This document shows, piece after piece, positions 16,155-25,014 of a DNA stretch of 59,991 bases. Every line of letters begins with the position of its first letter. The first letter of the stretch is position 1. Position numbers and translations under genes: made by a program. The stretch is from the NCBI GenBank assembly GCA_022841795.1, contig JALHQU010000019.1:1-59991 (forward strand), in the 5' to 3' direction. Below the pieces are notes generated by a model. It saw only the letters and a list, made by a program, of their open reading frames with translations, made no database searches and was not told where the DNA came from. The stretch comes from Fimbriiglobus sp. GTDB taxonomy: Bacteria > Planctomycetota > Planctomycetia > Gemmatales > Gemmataceae.

Positions 16155-16619
16155 TCACGGGGCCGGTTGCCGGGCACGCTTCGATCGCGGTTCCGCGTGA
16201 GACACGGGCACCAGTTGCACGTCGTCGGGCGCGAGCGTGCGGCCGTCCTCGGAGCGCAATACCAGCCTCACCGACTTCCCCTTCTTCCGGTCAACCAAGT
16301 GGACCTCCGATCCCCCGCATCCCCACTCGCCCAGTGCCGCGATGACCAGCAACAGCCCGCACCCATTCTCGGTCAATGCGTACTCCTGATAGGCGCTGCC
16401 GTCCGACGCCGGGACGAGTTTCAGCACCCCGTCGGCGACGAGTTTCTTCAGCCGCACTGTGAGGACGTTCTTCGCCACCCCGAGCGACTTCTGGAACTCG
16501 CCGAACCGCCTCTTGCCCGCGAACGCGTCGCGGACGATGAGCAGCGACCACCAATCCCCCACCGACTGCACCGACCGCGCCACCGGGCACGCGTCCTTCG
16601 TAAAACTCGTGCGTTTCAT
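16155..16619 (-). CDS. HxlR-family transcriptional regulator
   Basis: The 154-residue product starts MKRTSFTKDACPVARSV, with the conserved HxlR cysteine (ACPVAR) near the N-terminus, then GDWWSLLIVRDAF, RRFGEFQKSLGVAKNVLTVRLKKL (winged helix) and the wing DGSAYQEYALTENG. HxlR proteins are dimeric, and the cysteine often senses oxidants or electrophiles. The gene is divergent from the DUF6130 gene, and paired GTTGCAA-type palindromes lie in the shared intergenic region. The same sites precede the cupin gene. The C-terminal 30 residues are longer than usual and basic. Confidence 0.92.
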   Translation of the reverse strand: MKRTSFTKDACPVARSVQSVGDWWSLLIVRDAFAGKRRFGEFQKSLGVAKNVLTVRLKKLVADGVLKLVPASDGSAYQEYALTENGCGLLLVIAALGEWGCGGSEVHLVDRKKGKSVRLVLRSEDGRTLAPDDVQLVPVSHAEPRSKRARQPAP

Positions 16620-16646
16620 GACCCACTCCGCGAATTTCGCAATGTA

Positions 16647-16699
16647 GTTGCAAGATGAAACCGCATACACAGTATATCCGGTCAGTTGCAAATCGCAAC
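16647..16699. promoter_or_regulatory. Paired HxlR-type operators between regulator and DUF6130 gene
   Basis: GTTGCAAGATGAAAC (16647-16661) and GTTGCAAATCGCAAC (16685-16699) are 38 bp apart. Like the pair at 12631-12682, the first contains TTGCAA and a TATATC (16673-16678) follows 19 bp later. The second site would lie just downstream of the -10 element. Confidence 0.6.
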
Positions 16700-16719
16700 C
16701 ACCCGAAAGGAACACGACC

Positions 16720-17208
16720 ATGTTCGCAGCATCCACAGTCCCCACCCGGCGCAGCGTACTCGCCGCTTCGGTGGTCGCAGCGGTCTCCGCGCTGGTCCTT
16801 CTCGCCGCCGGCGGGCAGGCCCTTCCGTCCGCAGAACCCCAGGGCCCGGCCGCGCGGGAGGGCCACGCCACCTACGCACCGAACCCGGCCCAGCCCCCGG
16901 CGAAGATCATCGCCGATCCCCCGAAGCCGGAACTGCTGGCGGAGGGTGTCGCGATCGTCCCGTTCCGCACCGAGAACGTGCAGATCGTCCCCGTGTTCGG
17001 CCCCGCCGCGGCCAAGGTGTCGCCGCGGATCGGGCACCTCCACGTGACCCTCGACGACGCCACCTGGCACTGGGCCCACACGAGCAACGATCCCGTGATC
17101 GTCGCGCCCTTACCCCCCGGGCCGCACAAGATCCTGCTCGAACTGGCGGACGCCGACCACAATGTCCTCGCGAAGGAAGTCGTGAAGTTTGAAGTGCCGC
17201 GGCGGTAA
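16720..17208 (+). CDS. Exported DUF6130-like protein
   Basis: The 162-aa product has an Arg-containing N-terminus and a hydrophobic stretch (SVLAASVVAAVSALVLLAAGG), a likely signal peptide possibly of the Tat type (TRRS). The mature domain ends with IGHLHVTLDDATWHWAHTSNDPVIVAPLPPGPHKILLELAD, the pattern I associate with DUF6130, a small beta-sandwich family of unknown function. ATG preceded by AAAGGAA. It is divergent from and probably controlled by the HxlR regulator. Confidence 0.8.
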   Translation: MFAASTVPTRRSVLAASVVAAVSALVLLAAGGQALPSAEPQGPAAREGHATYAPNPAQPPAKIIADPPKPELLAEGVAIVPFRTENVQIVPVFGPAAAKVSPRIGHLHVTLDDATWHWAHTSNDPVIVAPLPPGPHKILLELADADHNVLAKEVVKFEVPRR

Positions 17209-17303
17209 GATCCGGTTCCGACGGCAACACCTCTTCGGACCCACAACCGGCCGGCGCGGGTCACCCGCGCCGGCGCTCCCCGCCCGTGTTCAGGAGAAAC
17301 GTC

Positions 17304-18224
17304 ATGAGTGCCGAACGGACCGGACCGATCCTCGTCACCGGGGCCGCGGGTCAGCTCGGAGGCGTCGGGCGGACCGTGGTGGACCTGCTCCTGGCCCGCG
17401 GGCTCCCGGTCCGCGCCCTGGTCCGCCGCGAGGACGAGCGGGCAACGGCCTTGCGGGCCGCCGGGGCCGAGGTGATGGTCGGGGACCTACTGGAACCGGC
17501 CGACGTGTACCGAGCCGTCCGCGGCACCCGGCGGGTGTACTTCGGCATGTCCGTTTCGCCCGAGTACCTGGAAGCCACCGTGACCATGGCGGCGGTCGCC
17601 CGGGAACTCGGGGTGGACGCGCTGGTCAACATGTCCCAGATGACAGTTTCCGAGATGAGCGTCCACGACACCACCCCGAGCCGGCAGCAGCGCCAGCACT
17701 GGCTCGGCGAGCAGGCGCTGGCGTGGTCCAGCCTGCCGGTCGTCACGATCCGGCCGACCATCTTCCTGGAGAGCTTCCTGACCCTCGCCGCCGCGGGCGT
17801 CCGCGACCGGGGCCGGATCGAGCTGCCGTTCGGGGCGGGCAAGACCAACCCGGTCGCCGCGGCCGACGTGGCCCGGGTGGTCGCCGAGCTGCTGGCCGAC
17901 CCGTCGCCGCACCTGGGCCGGGTCTATGAACTCACCGGCCCGGGGTCGCAGGACATGCACGGGTTCGCTCGGGAGGCCTCGGACGCGCTGAACCGCGAGG
18001 TGACCTACGCGGACATCCCCCCGGAGGCGTTCGAGGCGGGGCTGAGGCGGGCGGGGCTGCCGGAGCACGTCGCCCAGCACGTGGTGACGATGGGCGAGTT
18101 GCACCGGGCTGGTCGGTACGACCGACTGGCGGACGGGGTGGGGCGGGTGACCGGCCTGCCGGCGATGGGCGTCCGGGAGTTCGTGTCGCTCCACGCGGAC
18201 GAGTTCGGCGGCCGCCGATCCTGA
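17304..18224 (+). CDS. NmrA-like NAD(P)-binding oxidoreductase
   Basis: The 306-residue product begins MSAERTGPILVTGAAGQLGG, an NmrA/SDR Rossmann motif, then RALVRREDERA (NADP-type arginine) and AEVMVGDLLEP. There is no YxxxK. NMSQMTVSEM occupies the active-site strand position, and VVTIRPTIFLESFL is typical of NmrA-like proteins. Such proteins are quinone reductases or redox-sensing regulators. ATG with AGGAG. It follows the DUF6130 gene by 95 bp and may share its operator. Confidence 0.85.
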   Translation: MSAERTGPILVTGAAGQLGGVGRTVVDLLLARGLPVRALVRREDERATALRAAGAEVMVGDLLEPADVYRAVRGTRRVYFGMSVSPEYLEATVTMAAVARELGVDALVNMSQMTVSEMSVHDTTPSRQQRQHWLGEQALAWSSLPVVTIRPTIFLESFLTLAAAGVRDRGRIELPFGAGKTNPVAAADVARVVAELLADPSPHLGRVYELTGPGSQDMHGFAREASDALNREVTYADIPPEAFEAGLRRAGLPEHVAQHVVTMGELHRAGRYDRLADGVGRVTGLPAMGVREFVSLHADEFGGRRS

Positions 18225-18374
18225 CAGAGGGTGGATAGATGAGGGTCACCTCGAACCAGGGTGGCGAGACCCCTTCAGCCCGGGATACTTCCCGCCAACC
18301 CATTCAGTGCAGTGTGGCGTGCATTGAAGAGCGTAACGTCTTGGTGAATCGTGTCTTTGGGAAAAATCCTCCTA

Positions 18375-18650
18375 CCCGGACTGGAGAGTCCGCGGCCCGC
18401 CGGTTTTCCGCAAGTTGCTGTAGTTTGAGCTACTTGTGCGTTCGCATCTTTTGCACGGATTGCACAAACCAGCCCGCTTTCCACGTCATTCCGTGCACCA
18501 TTCCGTGCAGAGCTTCCATCCCGAAGAGACGCGTGGTGGTCTGGGCTCGCTTGGTGCTCGGGTCCGGTTCCCGTCTTGTGCTCCGCCACTTCGCGACTCG
18601 GAGCGGATTGTCGGTTGCCCTGATCAACGCGGTGTGTCGGGCCGCCGCGC
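18375..18650 (+). repeat. Right copy of a duplicated element
   Basis: This stretch is related to 8989-9201 in the same orientation but has an extra ~60 bp inside. The tandem 12-mer CATTCCGTGCAC/G is at 18487-18510. It lies in the otherwise gene-free 18225-18709 between the NmrA-like gene and the kinase 3' end. No intact ORF with recognisable function was seen. Confidence 0.6.
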
Positions 18651-18709
18651 GCAACCCTCCTTGATGGCCGCCGAAGTCGCATGGCTTGGCGACCATCGAC
18701 ACCTTTGGG

Positions 18710-21700
18710 CTACTTGAACCCTCTCGCTCGCTTGAGCACGGCATCGAGGTCGCTCCAGAGAGCCCGACAGTCCTCGCGTTCGACTGGCGGCAGCTTTTCC
18801 AGGTCACTCGCTTCGCGCAGACCGGCCAGGTCGGGATCCTCCAGCCAGTGCATCAACACCCTCTTCGCGACATCACGCTCTACCCGGGAATCACCGTCCA
18901 GCATCTTGGCCCACATCGCCAGGTCGGCCCGGAGCCACTCGCGTGCCTGCTTGCGCCAGCGTGTCCGTTCATCCTCGCTGAGCTTATCACCGTCCTTGCC
19001 GAGACCGCACCCGGCCAGGGCCGCGCAGCGGGCGGCGAGGTATCGACAGGCCGCGTTGAAGACCTCGACCGGGTCGCCAGGGTGTTCTGCTCTTCGGTTC
19101 CGGCGAAGGCATTCCGTGGTCAGGTCGTCGGCGAGATGCGGGTCGGCCGCGAAGGCGTCGGCGTACAAGCGGGCCGCGGTGGCGTAGCGGCGTTGGAACT
19201 GACAGATCCCCAGCAGCGCCAGCCGCTCATCGTTCTCCCGCGGCTGATAGTCTCCCCGAAGAAACGCCGGCAGGTGCGGGAGTATCGTGGCCTCGGCCTC
19301 CCGGCGGAGTACGTGGCTCGCCCACACGGAGGGGGGGTCCGTGTGGGACGCCAACGGGGACTCGCTCCAGTTATAAGCCCGGACGGCTGCCGCCAGGGTC
19401 TTGCGTGCTTCCTTTGGGGAACCGGATTGGAACTGGGCCAGGGCCAACACCAGCCGCGGTCCGGGGCGGTTGGGGAGTTTCTCGGCCGCATCCTGCAACA
19501 AGGCGACGGCCTGCTGGGGTCGGCCCTGGCGATACTCCGCCAGCCCCTTCACGAACAGGACGTACGGATTGCGAGGTTCAGGGGACTTCTCTGCGAGTGC
19601 CACGGCCCGGTCGGCCAGCGCGACAGCGCGGCGTAACTCCTCCCCGGACGCGGGCAGGAGCAGGCAAGCCGACCCGGTGCGCTCGGCAGTGATCCAGTCG
19701 TTGGCGGTTTCTCCGAAGCGGTTGAGCAGAGCCCCGCGGGCTCGGCGGTACGCGTCCTCGTTGCCCAGGTACAGGCACAACTCAGCGTAGCCGTACCAGG
19801 GGTCGTGATCGGGCGGGGCTCGTTCCACGACCTTTTCCCAGGCGACTCGGGCCTCCTCCAGCCCGCCCCTGGGGGCCAAAGCCATGGCCAAGTCCTTGCC
19901 GACGGCGCAATTCGGATTCAGTTGCAGGGCCTTCCGGAACGCGGCAATGGCAGCGTCCGTGTCCCCCGTGCCGCGCAAAGCCCTGCCCAGCATGGCGTAG
20001 GCCTGGTCGCTGCTGGAGCGGATGGCCACGGCCGCGCGGAAGTAGCCGACCGCCTCGTGCGGGCGCTCTCGCTCCCAGTAGTGACCGAGCAGGTAATTGA
20101 TCCAGAAATCGGCCGGGTGACGCTGCTGGGCCTCGCGCAAGAGCGCCAGCGCTTCCTGCCGGTGGTTCGCGCCGAGCAATCTGCCGCACAGTCCGGAGAG
20201 AACCACCGGCGGCTGGTCTGCCGCCTCCGGCGCGGTTGCCAGCACCTTCAGCTTTCCGATGTCCTGGGCCACCAGCGCCTTCCGGTACTCTTGCCGCCAT
20301 TGATCATCGTCCGCCCGGTCGAGCACGGCCCACAGCCGGTCACGGTTCGCGTCCGACACCCAGTAGAGCCAATCGTGGAGGAACGTCAGCAGCGTCTCGC
20401 GGATGGTCGAGTTGCGTACCCGCTCCGCCGCCTCCGCCGGCTCATGTGTGGTGAGAGCAATCCCGTAGTCCCGAAATGCCGCGGCGTACAGTCCCTCCGG
20501 GGAGATCGTCTCGGAGCCCTTCCTGCCTTCCGACAGGCGCAGTCGGATTTCCTCCAACTCGGCTCCCATGGCCACGTCGGCGCGCGCCTGACGGACTCGT
20601 TCTCGAAGTTCGGCCGGAGCCGAAGTCTCCAGCAGACTCGGCGCCGCCTCCAGCGCGGCCCGAGCCTCCGGCCAGCGGCCCTGTTTCTGGAAGGCTGTCG
20701 CCTGTTCCAACGAAGCTTCCACCGCCTGCCACTCGCGCCCCTCCTGGCGTGCCTTCTCCTCGCGTCGCTCGGCCCGCTGCCGTTCCAGCCACAACCCGCC
20801 ACCAAGGGCCAGCCCGAACAGGGCCAGCAGCATCACCACCACCGTCGCCGCCGCGGGCCGCCGCCGCGCCCACTTCACGGCGCGCTCGGCGGCCCCGACC
20901 GGCCGCGCAAGGACCGGATTGCCTTCCAGAAAGCGGCGGAGGTCGTCGGCCAGATCTTGGGCGCTGGGGTAGCGGCGGGCGGGGGTTTTGTGGAGGCACT
21001 TGAGGCAGATCGTCTCCAGGTCCCGCGGCACCTTGGCGTTCAGCCGCGACGGCGGGGCCGGCTCCTCGGCGATGACCTGCCGCTCCGTTTCGGCCGCAGT
21101 CTCCGCCTTGAACGGCGGGCGCCCGGTGAGCATCTCGTACAGGATCGCCCCCAGGGCGTAGACATCGACCGCCGGGCCGATCGCGTTCGCCTTGCCGAGC
21201 GCCTGTTCCGGGGCCATGTAGCTCGGGGTTCCCACCCGGGCGCCGCTGGCGGTGAAGTCCGGCCCGCCCTCGACACGCTGGGCGAGTCCGAAGTCGGTAA
21301 TCTTGGGCGTCCCGTCGGACGTGAGGAGGATGTTCGCCGGCTTCAGGTCGCGGTGGATGATCCCACCACCGTGGGCGACCTGCACAGCCCCGGCCAGGAT
21401 AGTGACCAGTTCCGCCGCCCGCCGCGCCGGCTGGGGACGACCCGCCAGTTCCCGGGCAAGGTTCCCGCCATCGACGAATTCCAGCGTGAAGAACGGCATC
21501 CCTTCCAGATCCCCGACCTCGTAAACCTGTACGATGTTCGGGTGCCGCAGGGCCGCGACCGCCTCGGCCTCCCGGGCGAACCTCGCCAGATCCTGACGCC
21601 CGGCGTACGCGCCGGCGATCAGCATCTTGAGGGCGACCGTGCGGTTGAGCTTCAGGTGCCTCGCACGGTAGACGATCCCCATGCCGCCGTGGCCGAGCAC

Positions 21701-21949
21701 GGACTGAATGTCGTAGCCATCAATCCGGGGCAGCTTGTCCGGCGGGCGGAGCGATCCCGCACCGGCGCGGGCCGCGGAGCCCGGCGTCGGGAAGAGCGCT
21801 TCCACCTGACCTTCGAGGCGCCGCACTCGCTCCCAGCGCGCGCGAACCTCCGCCAGCAACTCGGGGTCCCCCGAGCACACCTCTTCGGCCGTGCCGTTCG
21901 AGTCCAGCATCTGTTCGAGTAACTGCCGTATCCGCGCGTTGTCTGGCAT
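18710..21949 (-). CDS. Serine/threonine protein kinase with TPR-type C-terminal region
   Basis: The 1079-aa membrane-anchored Hanks-type kinase starts MPDNARIRQLLEQMLDSNG after an AGGAG. The kinase domain (about 80-330) has the G-loop VLGHGGMGIVYRAR, VALKML lysine, HRDLKPANILL catalytic loop, DFGLAQ, and GTPSYMAPEQ. A single transmembrane helix lies near residues 367-390 (VVVMLLALFGLALGGG). A long alpha-helical region with TPR-like units follows, including YAMLGRALRGTGDTDAAIAAFRKALQLNPN. Such kinases paired with ECF sigma genes are frequent in planctomycetes. The sigma gene is 11 bp upstream, so both are one transcript and probably one signalling unit. Confidence 0.92.
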   Translation of the reverse strand: MPDNARIRQLLEQMLDSNGTAEEVCSGDPELLAEVRARWERVRRLEGQVEALFPTPGSAARAGAGSLRPPDKLPRIDGYDIQSVLGHGGMGIVYRARHLKLNRTVALKMLIAGAYAGRQDLARFAREAEAVAALRHPNIVQVYEVGDLEGMPFFTLEFVDGGNLARELAGRPQPARRAAELVTILAGAVQVAHGGGIIHRDLKPANILLTSDGTPKITDFGLAQRVEGGPDFTASGARVGTPSYMAPEQALGKANAIGPAVDVYALGAILYEMLTGRPPFKAETAAETERQVIAEEPAPPSRLNAKVPRDLETICLKCLHKTPARRYPSAQDLADDLRRFLEGNPVLARPVGAAERAVKWARRRPAAATVVVMLLALFGLALGGGLWLERQRAERREEKARQEGREWQAVEASLEQATAFQKQGRWPEARAALEAAPSLLETSAPAELRERVRQARADVAMGAELEEIRLRLSEGRKGSETISPEGLYAAAFRDYGIALTTHEPAEAAERVRNSTIRETLLTFLHDWLYWVSDANRDRLWAVLDRADDDQWRQEYRKALVAQDIGKLKVLATAPEAADQPPVVLSGLCGRLLGANHRQEALALLREAQQRHPADFWINYLLGHYWERERPHEAVGYFRAAVAIRSSSDQAYAMLGRALRGTGDTDAAIAAFRKALQLNPNCAVGKDLAMALAPRGGLEEARVAWEKVVERAPPDHDPWYGYAELCLYLGNEDAYRRARGALLNRFGETANDWITAERTGSACLLLPASGEELRRAVALADRAVALAEKSPEPRNPYVLFVKGLAEYRQGRPQQAVALLQDAAEKLPNRPGPRLVLALAQFQSGSPKEARKTLAAAVRAYNWSESPLASHTDPPSVWASHVLRREAEATILPHLPAFLRGDYQPRENDERLALLGICQFQRRYATAARLYADAFAADPHLADDLTTECLRRNRRAEHPGDPVEVFNAACRYLAARCAALAGCGLGKDGDKLSEDERTRWRKQAREWLRADLAMWAKMLDGDSRVERDVAKRVLMHWLEDPDLAGLREASDLEKLPPVEREDCRALWSDLDAVLKRARGFK

Positions 21950-21960
21950 GACCCCGACTC

Positions 21961-22578
21961 CTACGCCCCGCCGGCCGAGCCCCCACCCGGCCGCAGATCG
22001 GAGAGGGCTTCCTCCAACAGAAGCAAGCCGCGGTTGAGTCTCCGCTGGACCGTCTTGGCGGACACGTCGAGCAGCTTCGCCACCTCGGCGTGGGTCATCC
22101 CCTGGATGCGGACCAGGCCGAACACTTCCCGCTCGTCCTCGGGGAGCGCCTCGATCGCCTCCAGCATCCGGCGGGTGTTCGGGCTGAGCCCCGAGTCGGT
22201 GCTCTCGGCCGGCGCGGGACAACCCTCGGGCGTTTCGACTGCGGGCGTCCGTTCATCTAAGCGGCGGGCCAGGTCATTCAGCTCCCAGCGGATGTGCTGG
22301 TTGGCGAGCGCGAAGAACTGGCGGACGGATTCCGGGCGTGCCTCCCGCATGGCCTTGATGAGCCGTTCGACCACAGCGCCGAGCAACTCGTCCGCCTCCA
22401 CGTTGAGCGGCGGTCGGGTCAGTCGCGGGTAACTGCGGTGAAGGAGGGACGCGCAGGCCAACTGGAGCCGCTGCACGGCCCGGGCGAGCAACTCCCGGAC
22501 GACCGGCTCGGCGGGCGTATCCCCGGCCAGTTCGTCCAGGTAACGCTGCACGACAATGGTGGTGTGTTCCTCGGGCAT
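21961..22578 (-). CDS. ECF-type sigma factor paired with kinase
   Basis: A 205-aa sigma-70-like protein starting MPEEHTTIVVQRYLDELAGD. The N-terminal half contains ADELLGAVVERLIKAM and QFFALANQHIRWELNDLARRLDE (region 2). Region 4 has LPEDEREVFGLVRIQGMTHAEVAKLLDVSAKTVQRRLNRG, a helix-turn-helix. It belongs to the planctomycete ECF type usually encoded next to Ser/Thr kinases. The alternative upstream start adds 24 residues without family similarity. Confidence 0.88.
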   Translation of the reverse strand: MPEEHTTIVVQRYLDELAGDTPAEPVVRELLARAVQRLQLACASLLHRSYPRLTRPPLNVEADELLGAVVERLIKAMREARPESVRQFFALANQHIRWELNDLARRLDERTPAVETPEGCPAPAESTDSGLSPNTRRMLEAIEALPEDEREVFGLVRIQGMTHAEVAKLLDVSAKTVQRRLNRGLLLLEEALSDLRPGGGSAGGA

Positions 22579-22763
22579 TTCGGACACCCGGTGGAATGCG
22601 GCAATCCCGTTGGTTCTCGGATGGTATCCCGCCCGATGTCCACCCGCCACGCTCAGGGGTGTAAAGGAGGCGAGACCGAACCTTGCCGTCGAGACAGATA
22701 TAACAGACTCCGCCCGTCCGTTAGTCTCGTCTCCACGCTTACCTTTCCCGAGGACTCCGGCGC

Positions 22764-23585
22764 ATGACCATGATCGCCATGAAGGACGGCACGCGGATCT
22801 ACTACAAGGACTGGGGCGAGGGGCAGCCCGTCGTCTTCAGCCACGGGTGGCCGCTGAGCGCCGACGCCTGGGAGGACCAGATGCTGTTCCTCGCGTCGCG
22901 GGGCTTCCGCTGCATCGCCCACGACCGCCGCGGCCACGGCCGGTCGAGCCAGCCCTGGGGCGGCAACGACATGGACACTTACGCCGACGACCTCGCGGCG
23001 CTCGTCGAATCGCTCGACCTGAAGAACGCGGTCCACGTCGGCCACTCCACGGGCGGTGGGGAGGTCGCCCGCTACATCGGTCGCCACGGGACGAAGCGCG
23101 TGGCCAAGGCCGTGCTGATCGGCGCGGTGCTGCCACTGATGCTGAAGACGGCCGCCAACCCCGGCGGGCTGCCGATGCAGGAGTTCGACAAGATCCGCGC
23201 CGGCGTTGTCGCCGACCGCTCGCAGTTCTTCAAGGACCTCACCGGGCCGTTCTACGGCGCCAACCGGGCGGGAGCCAAGGTCTCGCAGGGCCTCCGCGAC
23301 TCGTTCTGGCTCCAGGGGATGCAGGCCGGCTTCAAGGGCGTCTTCGACTGCATCAAGGCCTTCTCCGAGACGGACTTCACCGGGGACCTCATGAAGTTCG
23401 ACGTGCCGACCCTGATCCTCCACGGCGACGACGACCAGATCGTGCCGATCGGCAGCTCGGCCATGCTCTCGTCCAAGTTGGTCAAGGGCTCCACGCTGAA
23501 GGTCTACGAGGGGGCGCCGCACGGCCTGTGCTCGACCCACAAAGACCAGGTCAACGCGGATCTGCTCACGTTCCTGAAGTCGTGA
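22764..23585 (+). CDS. Alpha/beta hydrolase, paralogue of the 14165 gene
   Basis: The 273-aa protein shares the whole motif set with the hydrolase at 14165: [18 protein letters not shown], nucleophile S95 in [15 protein letters not shown], and [11 protein letters not shown]. It therefore belongs to the non-haem chloroperoxidase/esterase group. It precedes an isochorismatase-type hydrolase gene by 71 bp and is probably cotranscribed with it. The start ATG lies just after CCGAGGA. Confidence 0.9.
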   Translation: MTMIAMKDGTRIYYKDWGEGQPVVFSHGWPLSADAWEDQMLFLASRGFRCIAHDRRGHGRSSQPWGGNDMDTYADDLAALVESLDLKNAVHVGHSTGGGEVARYIGRHGTKRVAKAVLIGAVLPLMLKTAANPGGLPMQEFDKIRAGVVADRSQFFKDLTGPFYGANRAGAKVSQGLRDSFWLQGMQAGFKGVFDCIKAFSETDFTGDLMKFDVPTLILHGDDDQIVPIGSSAMLSSKLVKGSTLKVYEGAPHGLCSTHKDQVNADLLTFLKS

Positions 23586-23656
23586 GCGGCGGAAAGGACG
23601 TGGGGGCTCCGGTCCCGTTGTGCATTCACCTTACCTCAAGCAAGAAGGAAACTGTC

Positions 23657-24361
23657 ATGCCTCAGCCGTCCGTCCGCGCGAAGCGCAGCGAGAAGGGGCT
23701 ACTCACGCCCGACAACTGCGTCCTGGCGATGATCGACCTCCAGCCGCAGATGCTCTTCGGCGTCGCCAACTTCGACCGCCAGGCGATCATCAACAACAAC
23801 GTGGCCGTCGCGAAGGCGGCGCGGGTCTTCGGGGTCCCGGTCGTCCTCTCGACGGTCGAGACCAAGGGCTTCAGCGGCAACACCTGGCCGCAGATGCTCG
23901 CCGCGCTCGGCAACCCCACGCCCATCGAGCGGACGAGTATGAACTCCTGGGACGACAAGAACTTCGTCGCCGCCGTCCAGAAGACCGGCAAGAAGAAGAT
24001 CGTCCTCACGGGGCTCTGGACGGAAACGTGCGTCGCGCTGCCGACCGTCCAGGCGATCCACGACGGGTACGAGGTCTACGTCGTCGAGGACTGCTGCGGC
24101 GACGTGAGCCAGCTCGCCCACGACAACGCGATGAAGCGGGTGATCCAGGCCGGTGCGAAGCCGGTGACCGCGCTCTCGGTGATGCTCGAATGGCAGCGGG
24201 ACTGGGCCGAGAAGGATACTTACGACGCCGTCATGGACATCGTGAAAACGCACTTCGGCGCATACGGCATGGGCGTCGAGTACGCCTACACGATGGTCCA
24301 CGGTGCCGCCGCGACGAAGTTCCCCGAGTACGTCGTCCCGGCCGCTACCTCACACAAGTAG
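23657..24361 (+). CDS. Isochorismatase-family cysteine hydrolase (YcaC-like)
   Basis: The 234-aa protein has catalytic D27 (AMIDLQ), a lysine near 113 (KKIVLTG), and C125 in GLWTETCVALPT, the Asp-Lys-Cys triad of isochorismatase-like hydrolases. The conserved VYVVEDCCGDVS follows. The C-terminal extension of about 40 residues (LEWQRDWAEKDTYDAVMDIV) resembles YcaC relatives. Substrate is unknown; homologues are often found near alpha/beta hydrolases in stress clusters. AAGGAA precedes the ATG. Confidence 0.88.
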   Translation: MPQPSVRAKRSEKGLLTPDNCVLAMIDLQPQMLFGVANFDRQAIINNNVAVAKAARVFGVPVVLSTVETKGFSGNTWPQMLAALGNPTPIERTSMNSWDDKNFVAAVQKTGKKKIVLTGLWTETCVALPTVQAIHDGYEVYVVEDCCGDVSQLAHDNAMKRVIQAGAKPVTALSVMLEWQRDWAEKDTYDAVMDIVKTHFGAYGMGVEYAYTMVHGAAATKFPEYVVPAATSHK

Positions 24362-24435
24362 CAGTCGGGAGTGGGTGTAGACGACGAAAGGCCGCGTTCG
24401 ACCGCGAGCCGACGGGCGCTAACCGAGGGCCGCCG

Positions 24436-24996
24436 ATGGGAACTCCGGACGGGCCGGTGACGGTGGTCATCACGCGCGCCGTCCGCGAGGGGTGCGAGGA
24501 GGCGTTCGAGGCGGCCGTCCGGGCGTGGGCGCCCAGAATCCGTGACTTCCCCGGGCACCTGGGCGTGCTCATGCTCCGCCCGCCGCCGGGCGGACGGGAG
24601 TACGGGGCGATCCTGAAGTTCCGGTCGCGGCAGGACTGGGTCGTCTTTCAGGACTGGCCCGAGTACCGGCAGTTCCTGGAGGACATCCGGACGCTCCTCG
24701 ACGCGGACCCGCGGGTCGATGCGGTGCCCGGACTGGAGACCTGGCTCGCCCCGCTCGGAGCCCGGATGACGCGGGTGCCGCCCCGGTGGAAGATGGCTGT
24801 GGTCACCTGGGTCGGGGTATGTCTGGTTGTCTATGGCGTGTCGCTACTCCTCTCCCCGTTCGCCCTGGTGTGGCCGTGGCTGGCCGGGTTCTTGGTGGGC
24901 AACGGCTTGGTGGTGGCGGGGCTGACGTGGGTGGTTATGCCGGTCCTCGGCCGCCTATTCCGTTGGTGGCTTCATCCGGACGGTCCGGCCTCGTGA
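24436..24996 (+). CDS. Antibiotic biosynthesis monooxygenase-domain membrane protein
   Basis: The 186-aa protein has an N-terminal ABM-like ferredoxin-fold domain (VTVVITRAVREGCEEAFEAAVRAWAP, FPGHLGVLMLRPP, YGAILKFRSRQDW) and two C-terminal membrane helices (WKMAVVTWVGVCLVVYGVSLLL and LAGFLVGNGLVVAGLTWVV). This domain order is seen in a family usually annotated as antibiotic biosynthesis monooxygenase; the real activity is unknown. It lies 18 bp before the amidohydrolase gene. Confidence 0.8.
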   Translation: MGTPDGPVTVVITRAVREGCEEAFEAAVRAWAPRIRDFPGHLGVLMLRPPPGGREYGAILKFRSRQDWVVFQDWPEYRQFLEDIRTLLDADPRVDAVPGLETWLAPLGARMTRVPPRWKMAVVTWVGVCLVVYGVSLLLSPFALVWPWLAGFLVGNGLVVAGLTWVVMPVLGRLFRWWLHPDGPAS

Positions 24997-25014
24997 AATC
25001 GACAGGAGATACCA

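Noticed and set aside
22683-22704. Promoter TTGCCG plus TATAAC before the second hydrolase gene
   Set aside because: The spacer is only 10 bp, too short for a sigma-70 promoter.
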